Shown here piece after piece: positions 9,901-17,818 of a stretch of 64,000 nucleotides of DNA. The notes beneath the pieces are model-generated. The model ran no database searches and was not told the origin of the DNA. It was given only the letters and a program-made list of their open reading frames with translations. Location: the NCBI RefSeq assembly GCF_947489355.1, contig NZ_CANLDD010000001.1, forward strand, positions 186,001-250,000, given 5' to 3'. The stretch comes from an uncultured Microbulbifer sp. Lineage in GTDB: Bacteria > Pseudomonadota > Gammaproteobacteria > Pseudomonadales > Cellvibrionaceae. The position numbers and the translations under genes were made by a program. Each line of letters begins with the position of its first letter. Position 1 is the first letter of the stretch.

Positions 9901-10449
9901 TACCGCATCATTGGTAAACCACCAGTCACAGTTGCGCGTACCACCGACACCGCCGAGGGCTCCCTTGCCGTGGCTCTGGGCGAGGGGAAATTCCAACCCG
10001 GAATTGACCAGTGCCGTGGTCTTGCCACAACCGGGAGGGCCGAGAATGACATACCAGGGCAGTTGATAAAGGGATACCTTGCCCTTTCCCGACTTGAAGC
10101 GGGCATTGCGCAAGACATCCATAGCCTCGCGAAAGCGCCCGGAAAGCGCATCGAGTTCCTCGCGGGAATGGGCTTCATCGGGATCCTGTGCCGCTTCCTG
10201 GGATGCCTCTATGCCCTGAATCAGCGCCTGGTTCTGGCGCCGCTCCACCAGCCACTGACTCAGGTTCCAGACCAACCAGAGTACAAAAATAAAAACGATG
10301 ATAATGATGCGGATAGTGGGGGGGAGCGTGGCATTGTCACTACCAAATTTGATGTAGTTCGCCCCAAACCAAATCAGCAAGGACAGGGCCAAAAGGCCTA
10401 TCAGCCCGACCACCCATTTGTTGGTAAAAAAGTCGCGCAAGCGTTTCAT
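6910..10449 (-). CDS. tssM: T6SS inner-membrane complex protein TssM (IcmF family)
   Basis: A 1179-residue TssM. Two N-terminal membrane segments lie at about residues 12-30 and 46-66. A cytoplasmic NTPase-like domain carries a Walker A motif GPPGCGKTT (137-145) and the later VLIDTAGRYTSQ. A third membrane segment near residue 460-480 leads into the long periplasmic part that contacts TssJ. TssM, TssL and TssJ form the trans-envelope channel. The Walker A motif is intact; not all TssM proteins keep it. The frame is open to a GTG at 10482, but I chose the ATG at 10449 (MKRLRDFFTN) because GGAG lies six bases ahead and family members start this way. It is 54 bases downstream of tssL. Confidence 0.95.
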   Translation of the reverse strand: MKRLRDFFTNKWVVGLIGLLALSLLIWFGANYIKFGSDNATLPPTIRIIIIVFIFVLWLVWNLSQWLVERRQNQALIQGIEASQEAAQDPDEAHSREELDALSGRFREAMDVLRNARFKSGKGKVSLYQLPWYVILGPPGCGKTTALVNSGLEFPLAQSHGKGALGGVGGTRNCDWWFTNDAVLIDTAGRYTSQDSHRVYDNTAWKAFLGLLKRYRRRRPINGALVAISLQDLMVQTEEQRQHQAKTIRQRVNELQRELGIRFPIYLTFTKCDLVAGFSEFFDNLSQAEREQVWGLSFPREVDAAAGAPLDNFKSEFDRLIERLNQRVLWRVHQERNIEKRALLQGFPARIENLSGVLTEFVKQAFGSNRYETVPMVRGVYFTSGTQEGSPVDRMMASVTADFGLERNVGPRHQGVGKSFFLHRLLKDVVFPEAELVGVNRKIETATQWLRRGVYASLATVFVGAVFLWSGSLAQNKLSMGEVSDHLAAYQQAEGALKDTRPSSVKTLNMLEPLRQAGAVYDRDEHPWIGNLGLYDKRIEKGVDNLYRGKLEGVFLPALLRDIESDLSRLGSDDPALGNTLRTYLMFFNADRMDIGTIESYYAARWEHLLPGKAREQEHLRYHLDQLLAQPVPTSVEQNTRVVARARQQLRRIPVPQRLFAQLQNTDLGQVSVDLYQEIGGDTQQLFGMNANDSRFRIPFLYTKAGYKELEFDADSPLMTNMAKERWIYGGDLSGEDFTEADREKLGEEVKRIYLGEYLQRWQAFLGGFNIRQFESTSQALEVLSNLSDPIYSPLLAVAEITSDNTRLTPRPELSVDASGVALPVSSTTRKVGGAALDSAAGALRDQYKPNIVDLHFEEVQRITQSEKGRTARVQEYLLAIHQIQEYLTEIDSAPDADEAAFARAKARFGGGGDAIKQLRIKAASAPAPFDQWLTDIANSTWGLVMAKAKAHLNQVWNERVYLSYANSLAGRYPLSGDRDREVPVMEFNQFFKPGGIEQTFVNEYLKPFVDTRNWRIKSVEGQGMGLSREALSQLRRAERIRRTLFAGGETASYAFRIEPTKLDSSVRLFELELGDQRVPYSHGPKTSKKLTWRGGESNRVRIIFEDLNETVHRKHFEGDWAWYRLLASSDLVVGRSKAERLVTFSEDGRKAQFRLIASNVNNPFDRNLLRGYRCPEAL

Positions 10450-10503
10450 GAAAAACTCCATCTCCCGGGGCCCTGCCGGCACCGGCTCTGTACGGTCCGA
10501 GTG

Positions 10504-11367
10504 TTACCCTTCCCCTGGCGGGAGCGCTCTCTCACTGTCTGTGAGATCCGCCACGCGATCCACAACCGGTGTTGTCGTTTCGTACAACCACCAGCGATAA
10601 CCACTGTAAGTGGCAACCAAGAGACCGACGGCGACACTCATGATGACCCACAGCGGTACAAAGTGGATCAGGCGTGACTTGCGCTCGACACAGCCCTGCC
10701 AGCGCGGTGACAGGTCGCGCTCCATGGCCGGCCTGTGCTGTTCAATGGTGCGGTAAAGCTCGTCCCTGATCTGTTCAATCTGTTCGTGCCCGCGCTGCAC
10801 CAGGCGATACTTGCCCTGAAAGCCCAGGCTCAGGCACAGATAGAAAAGCTCCAGTAACTCCAGGTGAGAGGCCGGGGTTTCGAGCATGCGCTGCAAAATG
10901 GCGAAGCACTTCTCACCGCCAAAAGTCTCTTTGTGGAACAAGCTCAGCAGCGAGTGCTGGCTCCAGCCGCTGGCCGTTCCCCAGGGGGTGGTCAACACCA
11001 TTTCATCCACCACAGTACAGAGTAAGTAACGCGCAGTGAGAACGCTCTCCGGAGTTAGCGCCAGTTGCTTGGCCTCGCGTTCAAATGCCTGAATTTCCCG
11101 GGTCAGGCGTTTGTGCAGGTCCGGTACATTGGCGTGGTTCATGGTAGTGCGCAGTTTGATAATCACTCCCAGCAGCTTGGAGGCCGCAGACACCAGGGGG
11201 TTCAGGCTGTTGCGCACCTGTCTGTCTGCAGCGCTACCCGGATCGGCAAACAACTGTTGCGGGATCGGGTCCGGCTGCACCGGGGCAGCGGCACCCGGAG
11301 TTGGTATCATCACTGTCCTGTCGCCGCCATCGGGTGCCGGCGGGGGCGTGAAGCTTTCTTTGCTCAT
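10504..11367 (-). CDS. tssL: T6SS inner-membrane complex protein TssL (DotU family), no PG-binding domain
   Basis: A 287-residue TssL. The first ~55 residues are Pro-rich and disordered-looking (PPPAPDGGD, TPGAAAPVQP). The DotU domain follows, with NPLVSAASKLL, ARYLLCTVVDEMVLTTPWG and SLLSLFHKETFGGEKCF. A single membrane segment (LWVIMSVAVGLLVATYSGY) precedes a short periplasmic tail. There is no OmpA-like peptidoglycan-binding extension, so anchoring must come from elsewhere. The ATG at 11367 lies one base after the tssK stop with AGGA nine bases upstream; the frame runs further into tssK but without a ribosome site. Confidence 0.95.
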   Translation of the reverse strand: MSKESFTPPPAPDGGDRTVMIPTPGAAAPVQPDPIPQQLFADPGSAADRQVRNSLNPLVSAASKLLGVIIKLRTTMNHANVPDLHKRLTREIQAFEREAKQLALTPESVLTARYLLCTVVDEMVLTTPWGTASGWSQHSLLSLFHKETFGGEKCFAILQRMLETPASHLELLELFYLCLSLGFQGKYRLVQRGHEQIEQIRDELYRTIEQHRPAMERDLSPRWQGCVERKSRLIHFVPLWVIMSVAVGLLVATYSGYRWWLYETTTPVVDRVADLTDSERALPPGEG

Positions 11368-11368
11368 G

Positions 11369-12706
11369 TCAATGATTCCTGATGGCCCAAAGCTCCATGG
11401 ACAGCCCCGGAAATTCCGCGCCGAGATGTACGGCAAAACCGCCGGATCTCAACATGGCCTGCCACATTTCGCCGCTGCGCTCCATTTCGAAGTAGGTGAA
11501 TCCGGCGTGATAGGGAATTTGGCGGGGCGCCACCGGGAGTGGGCGCAGGGACAGTCCCGGCAGCTGTGCTGAGATCAACTCGCGAATGGCCTCCACTGGG
11601 GCCACCTTGGCCTGGGTGGGGAAGCGGCTGCGCAACAGGTCACCCGGCATATCCGCTTTCGCAGCCATGACAAAGCTGGCCGATTTGAGCATCGAGGGAT
11701 CGGTCACCGGTGCCACATAGATGCCAAACTTCCTCTGCACCAGTTCCATGGGAATAGCGGTCTGTTCCAGGACAGTGGACAGGGATTGGCGCAGGGCGGA
11801 AAACAGCCCGGCAAAACTCAGTTGCAGATTTTCATGGGCATAACCGGGAATCTCCGCTGGGCGTTTGTTTGACGAGGTGAACGTCGACAACTCTCCAGCC
11901 AGTTGCAGCAATTCCAAAAACAGACTGTGGGGGTGCAGGCGCGGCTGTGCGGTAATCTGTTTCAGCATGGGCTCAAAACGATTGATAACCTGCAGCAACA
12001 GGTAGTCGGCAATCTCCGCCGATCCACTTCTGCCGCTGTCACACAAACGGTGCCCCAGCGCGGTACCGCGATGATCCAGCAGCCCCTTGACCTCTTCGAT
12101 ATAGGCTTTGATCACCGGCGAAGTCTCGGCATTCAGCAGTGGTGGAATATAATCTGTATCCAACTCCAGCGGTTTTTCCGGCTGGCACTCACGTATCCGG
12201 GCAATACCGATCGCGGCGTAACCGCTCAGGTCATCGCTCTCCAACTTTAGGCAGACACGTAGCTTGCCCACCTGGATACGGGCGGATTCACCGGAAGCAG
12301 TAGCGCTGTTGCGCACATCAAAATTGGCCGCCTGGTAGCGGGCCTGGGGAAAGTCCTCCTGATCCCTGATGGACTCCTGGCTGCCGGGGCGCTTCAGAGG
12401 TATACATAAATAGGCGACTTCATCGCGGGTATGCACAGGCACATCCAGCACATCCGGCAGGTGCTCATTTTCCGGCGCCAGGATTGGCGTGCCGTCTGGG
12501 AAAATCGCCCGCAGGCGGGATACGGAGACCTTGCCCATGGAAAGCGGTTCGCTGTCAATCGCCAGCTCAACCACACCCCAGGTGTAGGGGCCCAGGGAAG
12601 CGGTGCGCGCTTCGACCAGCTGTTCGAGATAGCGATCCTGCTGCTGGAAGTGCTGGGGGCGTAAAAACATACCCTCACTCCAGATCACCTTGTTGTTTGC
12701 CGACAT
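11369..12706 (-). CDS. tssK: T6SS baseplate-membrane adaptor TssK
   Basis: A 445-residue TssK (VasE/ImpJ), which connects the TssEFG baseplate to the TssJLM membrane complex. The hallmark N-terminus KVIWSEGMFLRPQHFQQQDRY is present, followed by the tail-fibre-like shoulder domain and a C-terminal domain with RIRECQPEKPLELD, FAGLFSALRQ, KADMPGDLLRSRFPTQAKVAP and FTYFEMERSGEMW. The ATG at 12706 has AAGGAAG five bases ahead. An in-frame extension to 12733 has no such site. It sits between tssJ and tssL in the usual order. Confidence 0.96.
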   Translation of the reverse strand: MSANNKVIWSEGMFLRPQHFQQQDRYLEQLVEARTASLGPYTWGVVELAIDSEPLSMGKVSVSRLRAIFPDGTPILAPENEHLPDVLDVPVHTRDEVAYLCIPLKRPGSQESIRDQEDFPQARYQAANFDVRNSATASGESARIQVGKLRVCLKLESDDLSGYAAIGIARIRECQPEKPLELDTDYIPPLLNAETSPVIKAYIEEVKGLLDHRGTALGHRLCDSGRSGSAEIADYLLLQVINRFEPMLKQITAQPRLHPHSLFLELLQLAGELSTFTSSNKRPAEIPGYAHENLQLSFAGLFSALRQSLSTVLEQTAIPMELVQRKFGIYVAPVTDPSMLKSASFVMAAKADMPGDLLRSRFPTQAKVAPVEAIRELISAQLPGLSLRPLPVAPRQIPYHAGFTYFEMERSGEMWQAMLRSGGFAVHLGAEFPGLSMELWAIRNH

Positions 12707-12780
12707 AAGTCTTCCTTGTAACGCCCGAGCCAAATGGACCAGTGCTGGAAATAAAACCTGCCCGTGCTTTGCGCAGCGCG

Positions 12781-13398
12781 CTATTTAGAATTTTCCATTT
12801 CCCGGAGGCGCTTTTTCATCGACTCATAGTCCTCACTGGAAATGGTTATCGTTTTGTCCTGGGCCTCACTAGCGCGCCTTCGCGACAGGGCGGATGCTTT
12901 GTCGCGACGACGTTTGGCAATCTCGTCGGGGGTGCCGATGCGAGTATCGGCCAGGGATATCTGGTACGCATTTTTTTTGTGATCAATGATCGGCAGCACC
13001 ATCAGGGCATCGGCTCTCTGATACTGCACAAACTCGGCCAGAAGGCCGATATATTTCACCTCCGGGTCCAGTGCCAATGCTTCCACGCGCTGTTCACCGG
13101 GAGCGAACTCCTTCAGGATCACGGTATCCAGCAGGTCCTTGCCCAGACGGGATTCAGCATTTTCGTACAGATTCAGGAATTCCTCCCGTGCAAACTGACG
13201 ATCGTCCGCCAACATAAAAATGCGCACTACAACGGGGGACGCGCGCCCATCGCCATCGGGATTGACGTCCTCTCGGACATCCATCGACAGCTCGATACTG
13301 GTGTCCAGGTTCAAGGTACGCCTGGTAGTCTGGCAGGCTGCCAGGGAGACCAGCAAAAAGCCAAGCAGAGTGATACGGAACCAATTATTTTTCGACAC
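12781..13398 (-). CDS. tssJ: T6SS outer-membrane lipoprotein TssJ
   Basis: About 205 residues. A short charged start (VSKNNWFR), a hydrophobic stretch and the lipobox LAAC place the lipidated Cys at residue 22. The mature part has the TssJ beta-sandwich pattern (SIELSMDVREDVNPDGDGRASPVVVRIFMLADDRQF, LDTVILKEFAPGEQR). A charged C-terminal extension rich in Arg/Glu/Lys follows and is longer than in minimal TssJ proteins. I chose GTG 13398 because a perfect AAGGAG lies six bases upstream, within the last codons of tagH; the two genes overlap by 14 bases. TssJ anchors the TssLM complex to the outer membrane. Confidence 0.92.
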   Translation of the reverse strand: MSKNNWFRITLLGFLLVSLAACQTTRRTLNLDTSIELSMDVREDVNPDGDGRASPVVVRIFMLADDRQFAREEFLNLYENAESRLGKDLLDTVILKEFAPGEQRVEALALDPEVKYIGLLAEFVQYQRADALMVLPIIDHKKNAYQISLADTRIGTPDEIAKRRRDKASALSRRRASEAQDKTITISSEDYESMKKRLREMENSK

Positions 13399-15184
13399 GA
13401 CCAACTCCTTTTCCTCGATCAATATATTCATTTTGCAGCTGTCTGGCATTCTTTAACTCTGACAGTTGATTTTCATACGTCACAGCAAATTCATCACCGA
13501 ACAGCTTGCGGTAACAAGCCTCGGGGTCGCCAACCAGTTCGCGGTACAGTGCGTCAAAGCCCTGCCACTTTTTCGCATTTTTATTGCCGAAGACCCCGGA
13601 AATATCACCCAGGCGCCGCTCGATATTTTCAGGGTTGAAGTAGCTGAGCATTGCACTGTAGCCCGCGCGCATGCCGGCGAGCACCGCCACCTGGTGATCG
13701 GAAAGATCTTCAAAACTGTCCCGCACTGCCTCTTTTGGCTGCATAAATGCACTGTTGCCCGCAAACATGGCCTCCAGGGCATCTCGCTCGGTTGCGCTGA
13801 ATTTCAGTGGGTTATTGGCCTCTGTCTGAATCATGGTGCGCTGCACACGCAGCTCATTTTTAATACTGGTGCGCGCGCGCAAGAGGTCTATCAGACGTAC
13901 GACGGTTTCGCGAACGATCTCGGCCGCCTGCTGATCCGCCTGCTGCTGTTGCACAGGGCTCATATTCAGACCCAACGTTGTCGCCAGAACACTGGCCGCT
14001 GATGACTCTGCGGGCGGTGCCTGTAGCGGGTGTGCTGGGGGTTCAACCTGACTCGATTGGCCCGCCATAGGCGGTTGGGTCTGCGATTGCAACGGGGAAG
14101 AGGGGTACCCCGAAGCGACAGAATCCGCAGGGCGGGACGGGGGCGCCTGCCCCATACCGAATCCCGGCGCGCCCGCCATCGGTTGGCCCTGTACAGCGGC
14201 GAAAGAATCCGCAAACGGATTATCCTGAGGTGACTGCGCAGGGTGCGGCGTCAACTGGGGGGGAGGCTCCTGCGCTCGCGCAGGTGCCATCGGTGGCGAC
14301 GATGGCGAAAATCCCCGCGGGGCCTGTGGCTGCGGGGGCGGTGGCTGTGACGACACGGGGGATCTTTGATACTGACTGGGTGGCGCTACCTGCGGCTGGG
14401 CCGCTGTCTGCGCTTCCACGGGCGGCTCCGGGGCGATATGCACTGCGTGCTGATCCGCCGGCACATGGTCCTGCTCGCTGCCATCCTTCCACCACTCCTC
14501 ATCGGACCACTGGCCCGAACCGGCCTGGCTGACCGACCCATCCAACGCCCCCAAACCCGGGGCATCCGACGTAGCAAACGCCTGTGGCTGGTCAAAAGCG
14601 GCGAGGGGATCCAGCGGGCCGGCATCGGCGCCCAACAGACTGTCACCGGACGGTGTTTGCTGGGCCCCTGGGCCGATATAGCCCCACTCCCCGGACTGGG
14701 AGATATCGGCGCCACTACCGGGTTCCAGCCAGTTGTCCAGTTCCCCGGCATCGGTCTGGCTCTGTATCTTCGCTCTGGTGCTGGAACTAAAGGTGGTGCG
14801 GTCTGAGGTGTCGAGAAAATCGGCACTGCCAAGGCCCTTGGGCAGATGGCTTTCCACCTGCGGCTGGCGCAGAGCCACCTTGAGGCGGTATTCCCCCATA
14901 TGGATGATATCCCCCTCTTTCAGGGGCATCTGGTTACCCTTGCCGATCATTTCCTCGGCACCATTGTAAAAGGTACCGTTGGTACTGGTATCCGTCAGGA
15001 AATATTGATTCCCACTAAAGGAAATCTGTGCGTGTCTGGAAGAGACAACGCGGTCGGGATCGGGCAGCACCCAGTCGTTGTCTGCCGAGCGGCCCAAGCT
15101 CCCACCCGCTTTTGTAAACAGCTTGGTGTGTTTGAGCATATTGGCCCCTGGGGGGTCTGCCAATACAGAGAAAATGAGGTCCAT
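13385..15184 (-). CDS. tagH: FHA-domain protein TagH/Fha, T6SS threonine-phosphorylation scaffold
   Basis: About 599 residues in three parts. An N-terminal FHA domain (residues 1-105) has the phosphothreonine-binding motifs GRS (31-33), SSRH (48-51) and TNGT (68-71). A long Pro/Gln/Ser/Ala-rich linker follows (about 190-395). The C-terminal ImpI/TagH domain includes SPVQQQQADQQAAEIVRETVVRLIDLLRAR and FNPENIERRLGD. In Pseudomonas, Fha1 binds after PpkA phosphorylation and is reset by PppA; a pppA gene lies 2.6 kb away, but ppkA is not in the window. I prefer ATG 15184 with AGGA four bases ahead; ATG 15199 lacks a ribosome site. The linker is unusually long and compositionally biased. Confidence 0.93.
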   Translation of the reverse strand: MDLIFSVLADPPGANMLKHTKLFTKAGGSLGRSADNDWVLPDPDRVVSSRHAQISFSGNQYFLTDTSTNGTFYNGAEEMIGKGNQMPLKEGDIIHMGEYRLKVALRQPQVESHLPKGLGSADFLDTSDRTTFSSSTRAKIQSQTDAGELDNWLEPGSGADISQSGEWGYIGPGAQQTPSGDSLLGADAGPLDPLAAFDQPQAFATSDAPGLGALDGSVSQAGSGQWSDEEWWKDGSEQDHVPADQHAVHIAPEPPVEAQTAAQPQVAPPSQYQRSPVSSQPPPPQPQAPRGFSPSSPPMAPARAQEPPPQLTPHPAQSPQDNPFADSFAAVQGQPMAGAPGFGMGQAPPSRPADSVASGYPSSPLQSQTQPPMAGQSSQVEPPAHPLQAPPAESSAASVLATTLGLNMSPVQQQQADQQAAEIVRETVVRLIDLLRARTSIKNELRVQRTMIQTEANNPLKFSATERDALEAMFAGNSAFMQPKEAVRDSFEDLSDHQVAVLAGMRAGYSAMLSYFNPENIERRLGDISGVFGNKNAKKWQGFDALYRELVGDPEACYRKLFGDEFAVTYENQLSELKNARQLQNEYIDRGKGVGRVEK

Positions 15185-15348
15185 GTCTTCCTGACTCATA
15201 CTATTGATTTACTTCATTTGCCCGCAAAGCGTTCTGACCAGCGTACGGCATCGCCAAACACGGGGCAGCTTTGCCGGTCATATCACCAAAACCGGGCCTT
15301 GCGCCTTGCAAAACCCGCCGGTCCTCCAGATCCATCGCACAGACAGTT

Positions 15349-16782
15349 TCAGTCCCAGGGACCCTTCAGGGCCCCGCCGGCGAGGGAGCGCAACCTGGGA
15401 AGAATAATCTGGTCCCGCCCCTGCACAGAACGAAGGGTACTGAGCCCCGCCTGCATAAACTGCGTGGCACCGCTATCGGTCAGCAGTGCTTCGGCACAGG
15501 GAGTCACCCACTGTCCCTGGGGCAGTTTGCGCAGGTGCAACGGCAGGTCCTCATAACTGGCGGATACCGGTACCTGCAATTTTCCGTTCGCGGAAACTGC
15601 CTGGCAAATCGCCAGTGCGAGCAGGTAGGCACTGTTGCCCCACAGATAATACTGGTGCCCCTGCTCTGCTGTCAGTTCTTCAAAGTCGAACTGCTCGGTG
15701 GTGGCCGCCCCACTGCCAAACGGGAGGCGCAGCATAAACCTGGGTGCGGCCAAGGCGACGTATTCGCTCGCTGAATATTCCCGTACGGCCTGCCAGCTCT
15801 CGGCAAAGCGCTCACTCATGGGGTAATACCAATCGTCGGGATCGACAGAACCAGCTAGATTGGGGCAGCCGGCCAGCTTCGTATCACCGCCCAGCAGCAG
15901 GGCGCTGCCCGCCGCCTCCGCAATGGTGGAGAGATCAATCAGCAAATGCAGATCGCGCTCCTCATCGGTGATATAGAAGTCACCGAGGACCAGATTGTAG
16001 GGCCGGTTGCCCGAAACCGTTTCACGCTCCACCAGCAGTTTAAAGATCTGGGATTGCTCCAGATTACTTTCCGCACCGGCAAAATCTGAAAGCAACTCCT
16101 CTTTACTGACATCGATCAAATAGAATTGCAGTTTCCTGTGCTCATCGCAACGCCGCAACAAAAACTGCAGGCTGTACCAGCTCGCTTCCAACTGGCGGAA
16201 GTCACTGTGGTGCATGATCTTACGCATCGCATCGGAGGTCGCCTCGGCAAGAGCGTTCAAATATTCGCCCTGGTGGGGATGGGTATTCTTCTGCACATAA
16301 GGGGCGACAATATCCCGGATCAACCGCTCAACCTGAAACGTACTGCTGCACTCTTTGGCCCGGTGCTTGCGGTCCGCAGCGAGCATTGTATCGAGGATGG
16401 ACCGGTCGGCAGAAGTCGCGGTTTGGGGGGGAGCCTCGCGTAGCTCCGGCTTCCACTGCCGGATGTCCTCGGCGGCCTGCCGGAACTGCTGCGGATCCCG
16501 CAGCCGGCGTTCTAGTTCAATGAATTTTTTAAACAGCGGCAGGCGAGTGAAAAGGTAATCCGGGTGTAAATCGTCAAAACAGGACAGCGGCAGAGGCCCT
16601 TCTGTCACCGGCAGCTGCAGGCGCACCCCAAGGTCGGCAAAAACCCCTTCGAAAGTATCCCGATTTAGCAGATAGACCCTGCGCTGAGCGATACTGCCCG
16701 GCTCACACTGGCGGCGGCTGGCGCGCCCGCTGAAGTCTCCAAGGATCGCAACCTTCAGGATATCAGGGCCTGTCGCTATCAT
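15349..16782 (-). CDS. TssB-TssC fused sheath-like protein (uncharacterised T6SS sheath paralog)
   Basis: A 477-residue protein of mixed sheath character. Residues 1-115 follow the TssB pattern: KVAILGDFSG corresponds to GV.DYSG, RRVYLLNRDTFEGVFADLGVRL to [15 protein letters not shown], and CFDDLHPDYLFTRLPLFKK to [16 protein letters not shown]. Residues 150-400 follow TssC: HSDFRQLEASWYSLQFLL, FYLIDVSKEELLSDF, LVLGDFYITDE, QFDFEELTAEQGHQYYLWGN. The canonical GGEPYG loop is replaced (VSGNRPYN), and the ~120-residue C-terminal TssC part with [14 protein letters not shown] is absent. It heads the tagH-J-K-L-M-tagF group, 164 bases before tagH. It may be a baseplate-proximal or regulatory sheath element; function unknown. 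Assignment to the sheath family is firm, the role is not. Confidence 0.85.
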   Translation of the reverse strand: MIATGPDILKVAILGDFSGRASRRQCEPGSIAQRRVYLLNRDTFEGVFADLGVRLQLPVTEGPLPLSCFDDLHPDYLFTRLPLFKKFIELERRLRDPQQFRQAAEDIRQWKPELREAPPQTATSADRSILDTMLAADRKHRAKECSSTFQVERLIRDIVAPYVQKNTHPHQGEYLNALAEATSDAMRKIMHHSDFRQLEASWYSLQFLLRRCDEHRKLQFYLIDVSKEELLSDFAGAESNLEQSQIFKLLVERETVSGNRPYNLVLGDFYITDEERDLHLLIDLSTIAEAAGSALLLGGDTKLAGCPNLAGSVDPDDWYYPMSERFAESWQAVREYSASEYVALAAPRFMLRLPFGSGAATTEQFDFEELTAEQGHQYYLWGNSAYLLALAICQAVSANGKLQVPVSASYEDLPLHLRKLPQGQWVTPCAEALLTDSGATQFMQAGLSTLRSVQGRDQIILPRLRSLAGGALKGPWD

Positions 16783-16840
16783 TGCTTTTTACCATCGCCT
16801 GAAATAGGAAAGTCTGTTCGGGTAATTTTTCTCACGCTCT

Positions 16841-16862
16841 ACTATCCGTTAGTAAACTATCC
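16841..16862 (-). promoter_or_regulatory. direct repeat pair upstream of the T6SS sheath-fusion gene
   Basis: ACTATCC occurs at 16841-16847 and again at 16856-16862, a 15-bp period, within the 126-bp upstream region of the leftward T6SS group. Between them TAGT-AA-ACTA forms a small palindrome. The area is AT-rich and the obvious place for the promoter of the sheath-fusion-to-tagF group. Whether the repeats bind a regulator is a guess. Confidence 0.3.
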
Positions 16863-16908
16863 ATTGCCGTTTTATCGATAGCTTCCTGAGCACATCATGC
16901 GTTTTTAT

Positions 16909-17628
16909 CTAATGGGTTTCTACTGATTCTTTTTCGATTTTTTTTGACTTTTTCGGTCGTCCTCGCCTGAGTGGACGAACCCGTTGATTGGCAATCTGCT
17001 CGATTTTGTCCTTGAAGGCATCCCCACCCAATACCTGCCCCAGTTTGATGGTTTCGGCAATGTAATCGAGCAGCCTGCGGTCAAAGCTGTAACGAAACAG
17101 TTTTCTGTAAGCCTGCGCGCGTTCCTGGGCGTTTTCTCCCAGGGCGAGGTAGAGGTGATGATCACAAATCAGATTATCGTGCTTTGTGTTTACGTGATAG
17201 TTGAAGCTTGACCACGGGTAACTTGCCAGGGAATCCGCCAGTCCCAGATATAGCGGCCGCAGTTCAACATATCGATAACAGGTGAGCAGGTAGCCCTCCG
17301 AATCGATCAGGCTGGATTTATAGCGGCCTCGCCAGAGGGTGCCGGAGCGCTTGTAGCGATGATTGACAAACTGCACGTAGCGTCGCCCCAGAGACTGCAT
17401 CACAGAGGAAATGCCATCCGGAATCCTCGGCGTGGCAATGATCTGGACCATGTTCGGTAGCAAAACGTATGCGTGCACATCCACACTGTATTGGTCCGCA
17501 GCATTCCGCAAACTAATCAAATAATATTGATAATCTTCCTCATCAAAAAAACAGGGCAGGTTATTGTGTCCCACCTGTACTATATGCTGGGGAATATCTC
17601 TCAGATTGAGTCTGGGCAAACGGGGCAT
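16909..17628 (-). CDS. Y1 (RAYT-like, Transposase_17) protein with altered HUH motif
   Basis: A 239-residue intact frame of the REP-associated/IS200-like Y1 transposase family. Recognisable family segments are PCFFDEEDYQYYL, AYVLLPN, SVMQSLGRRYVQFVN, RSGTLWRGRYKSSLIDSEGYLLTCYRYVEL and YPWSSF. The tail has an AT-hook-like RRGRPKK. Family members carry N-H-V-H for the metal-binding HUH pair; here it reads N59-M60-V61-Q62, so both histidines are gone. The presumed nucleophile Tyr120 in CYRYVEL remains. RGNNR of the family reads VGHNN. Without the HUH pair strand cleavage is unlikely, but DNA binding may persist. It sits alone between the divergent T6SS operons; no flanking REP or terminal repeats were seen. 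Confidence 0.85.
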   Translation of the reverse strand: MPRLPRLNLRDIPQHIVQVGHNNLPCFFDEEDYQYYLISLRNAADQYSVDVHAYVLLPNMVQIIATPRIPDGISSVMQSLGRRYVQFVNHRYKRSGTLWRGRYKSSLIDSEGYLLTCYRYVELRPLYLGLADSLASYPWSSFNYHVNTKHDNLICDHHLYLALGENAQERAQAYRKLFRYSFDRRLLDYIAETIKLGQVLGGDAFKDKIEQIANQRVRPLRRGRPKKSKKIEKESVETH

Positions 17629-17818
17629 TTTGCCAACGTGTCCTTCATTTAACAGGCGCGGTGCCTTTAATAATGATAAATAGGGGTTTTATTATCGCAA
17701 ACTCTGAGAAAAAAATTCAAACTTGAGCTGCGGGCAAGTTAACATTACCGACGGTTATGGGTTGTATCATGTTACGCTGCATTTTATTGCGTTTTAATAG
17801 AGGGGAATTGCACCAGAC

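Noticed and set aside
6910-10449. TssM start at GTG 10482 or ATG 10461
   Set aside because: Neither has a correctly spaced ribosome site; the ATG at 10449 does and matches the family N-terminus.
8992-10677. A 561-codon rightward open frame opposite tssM
   Set aside because: It is the antisense of a well-supported TssM gene; the translation is a low-complexity mirror of GC-rich codons with no family features.
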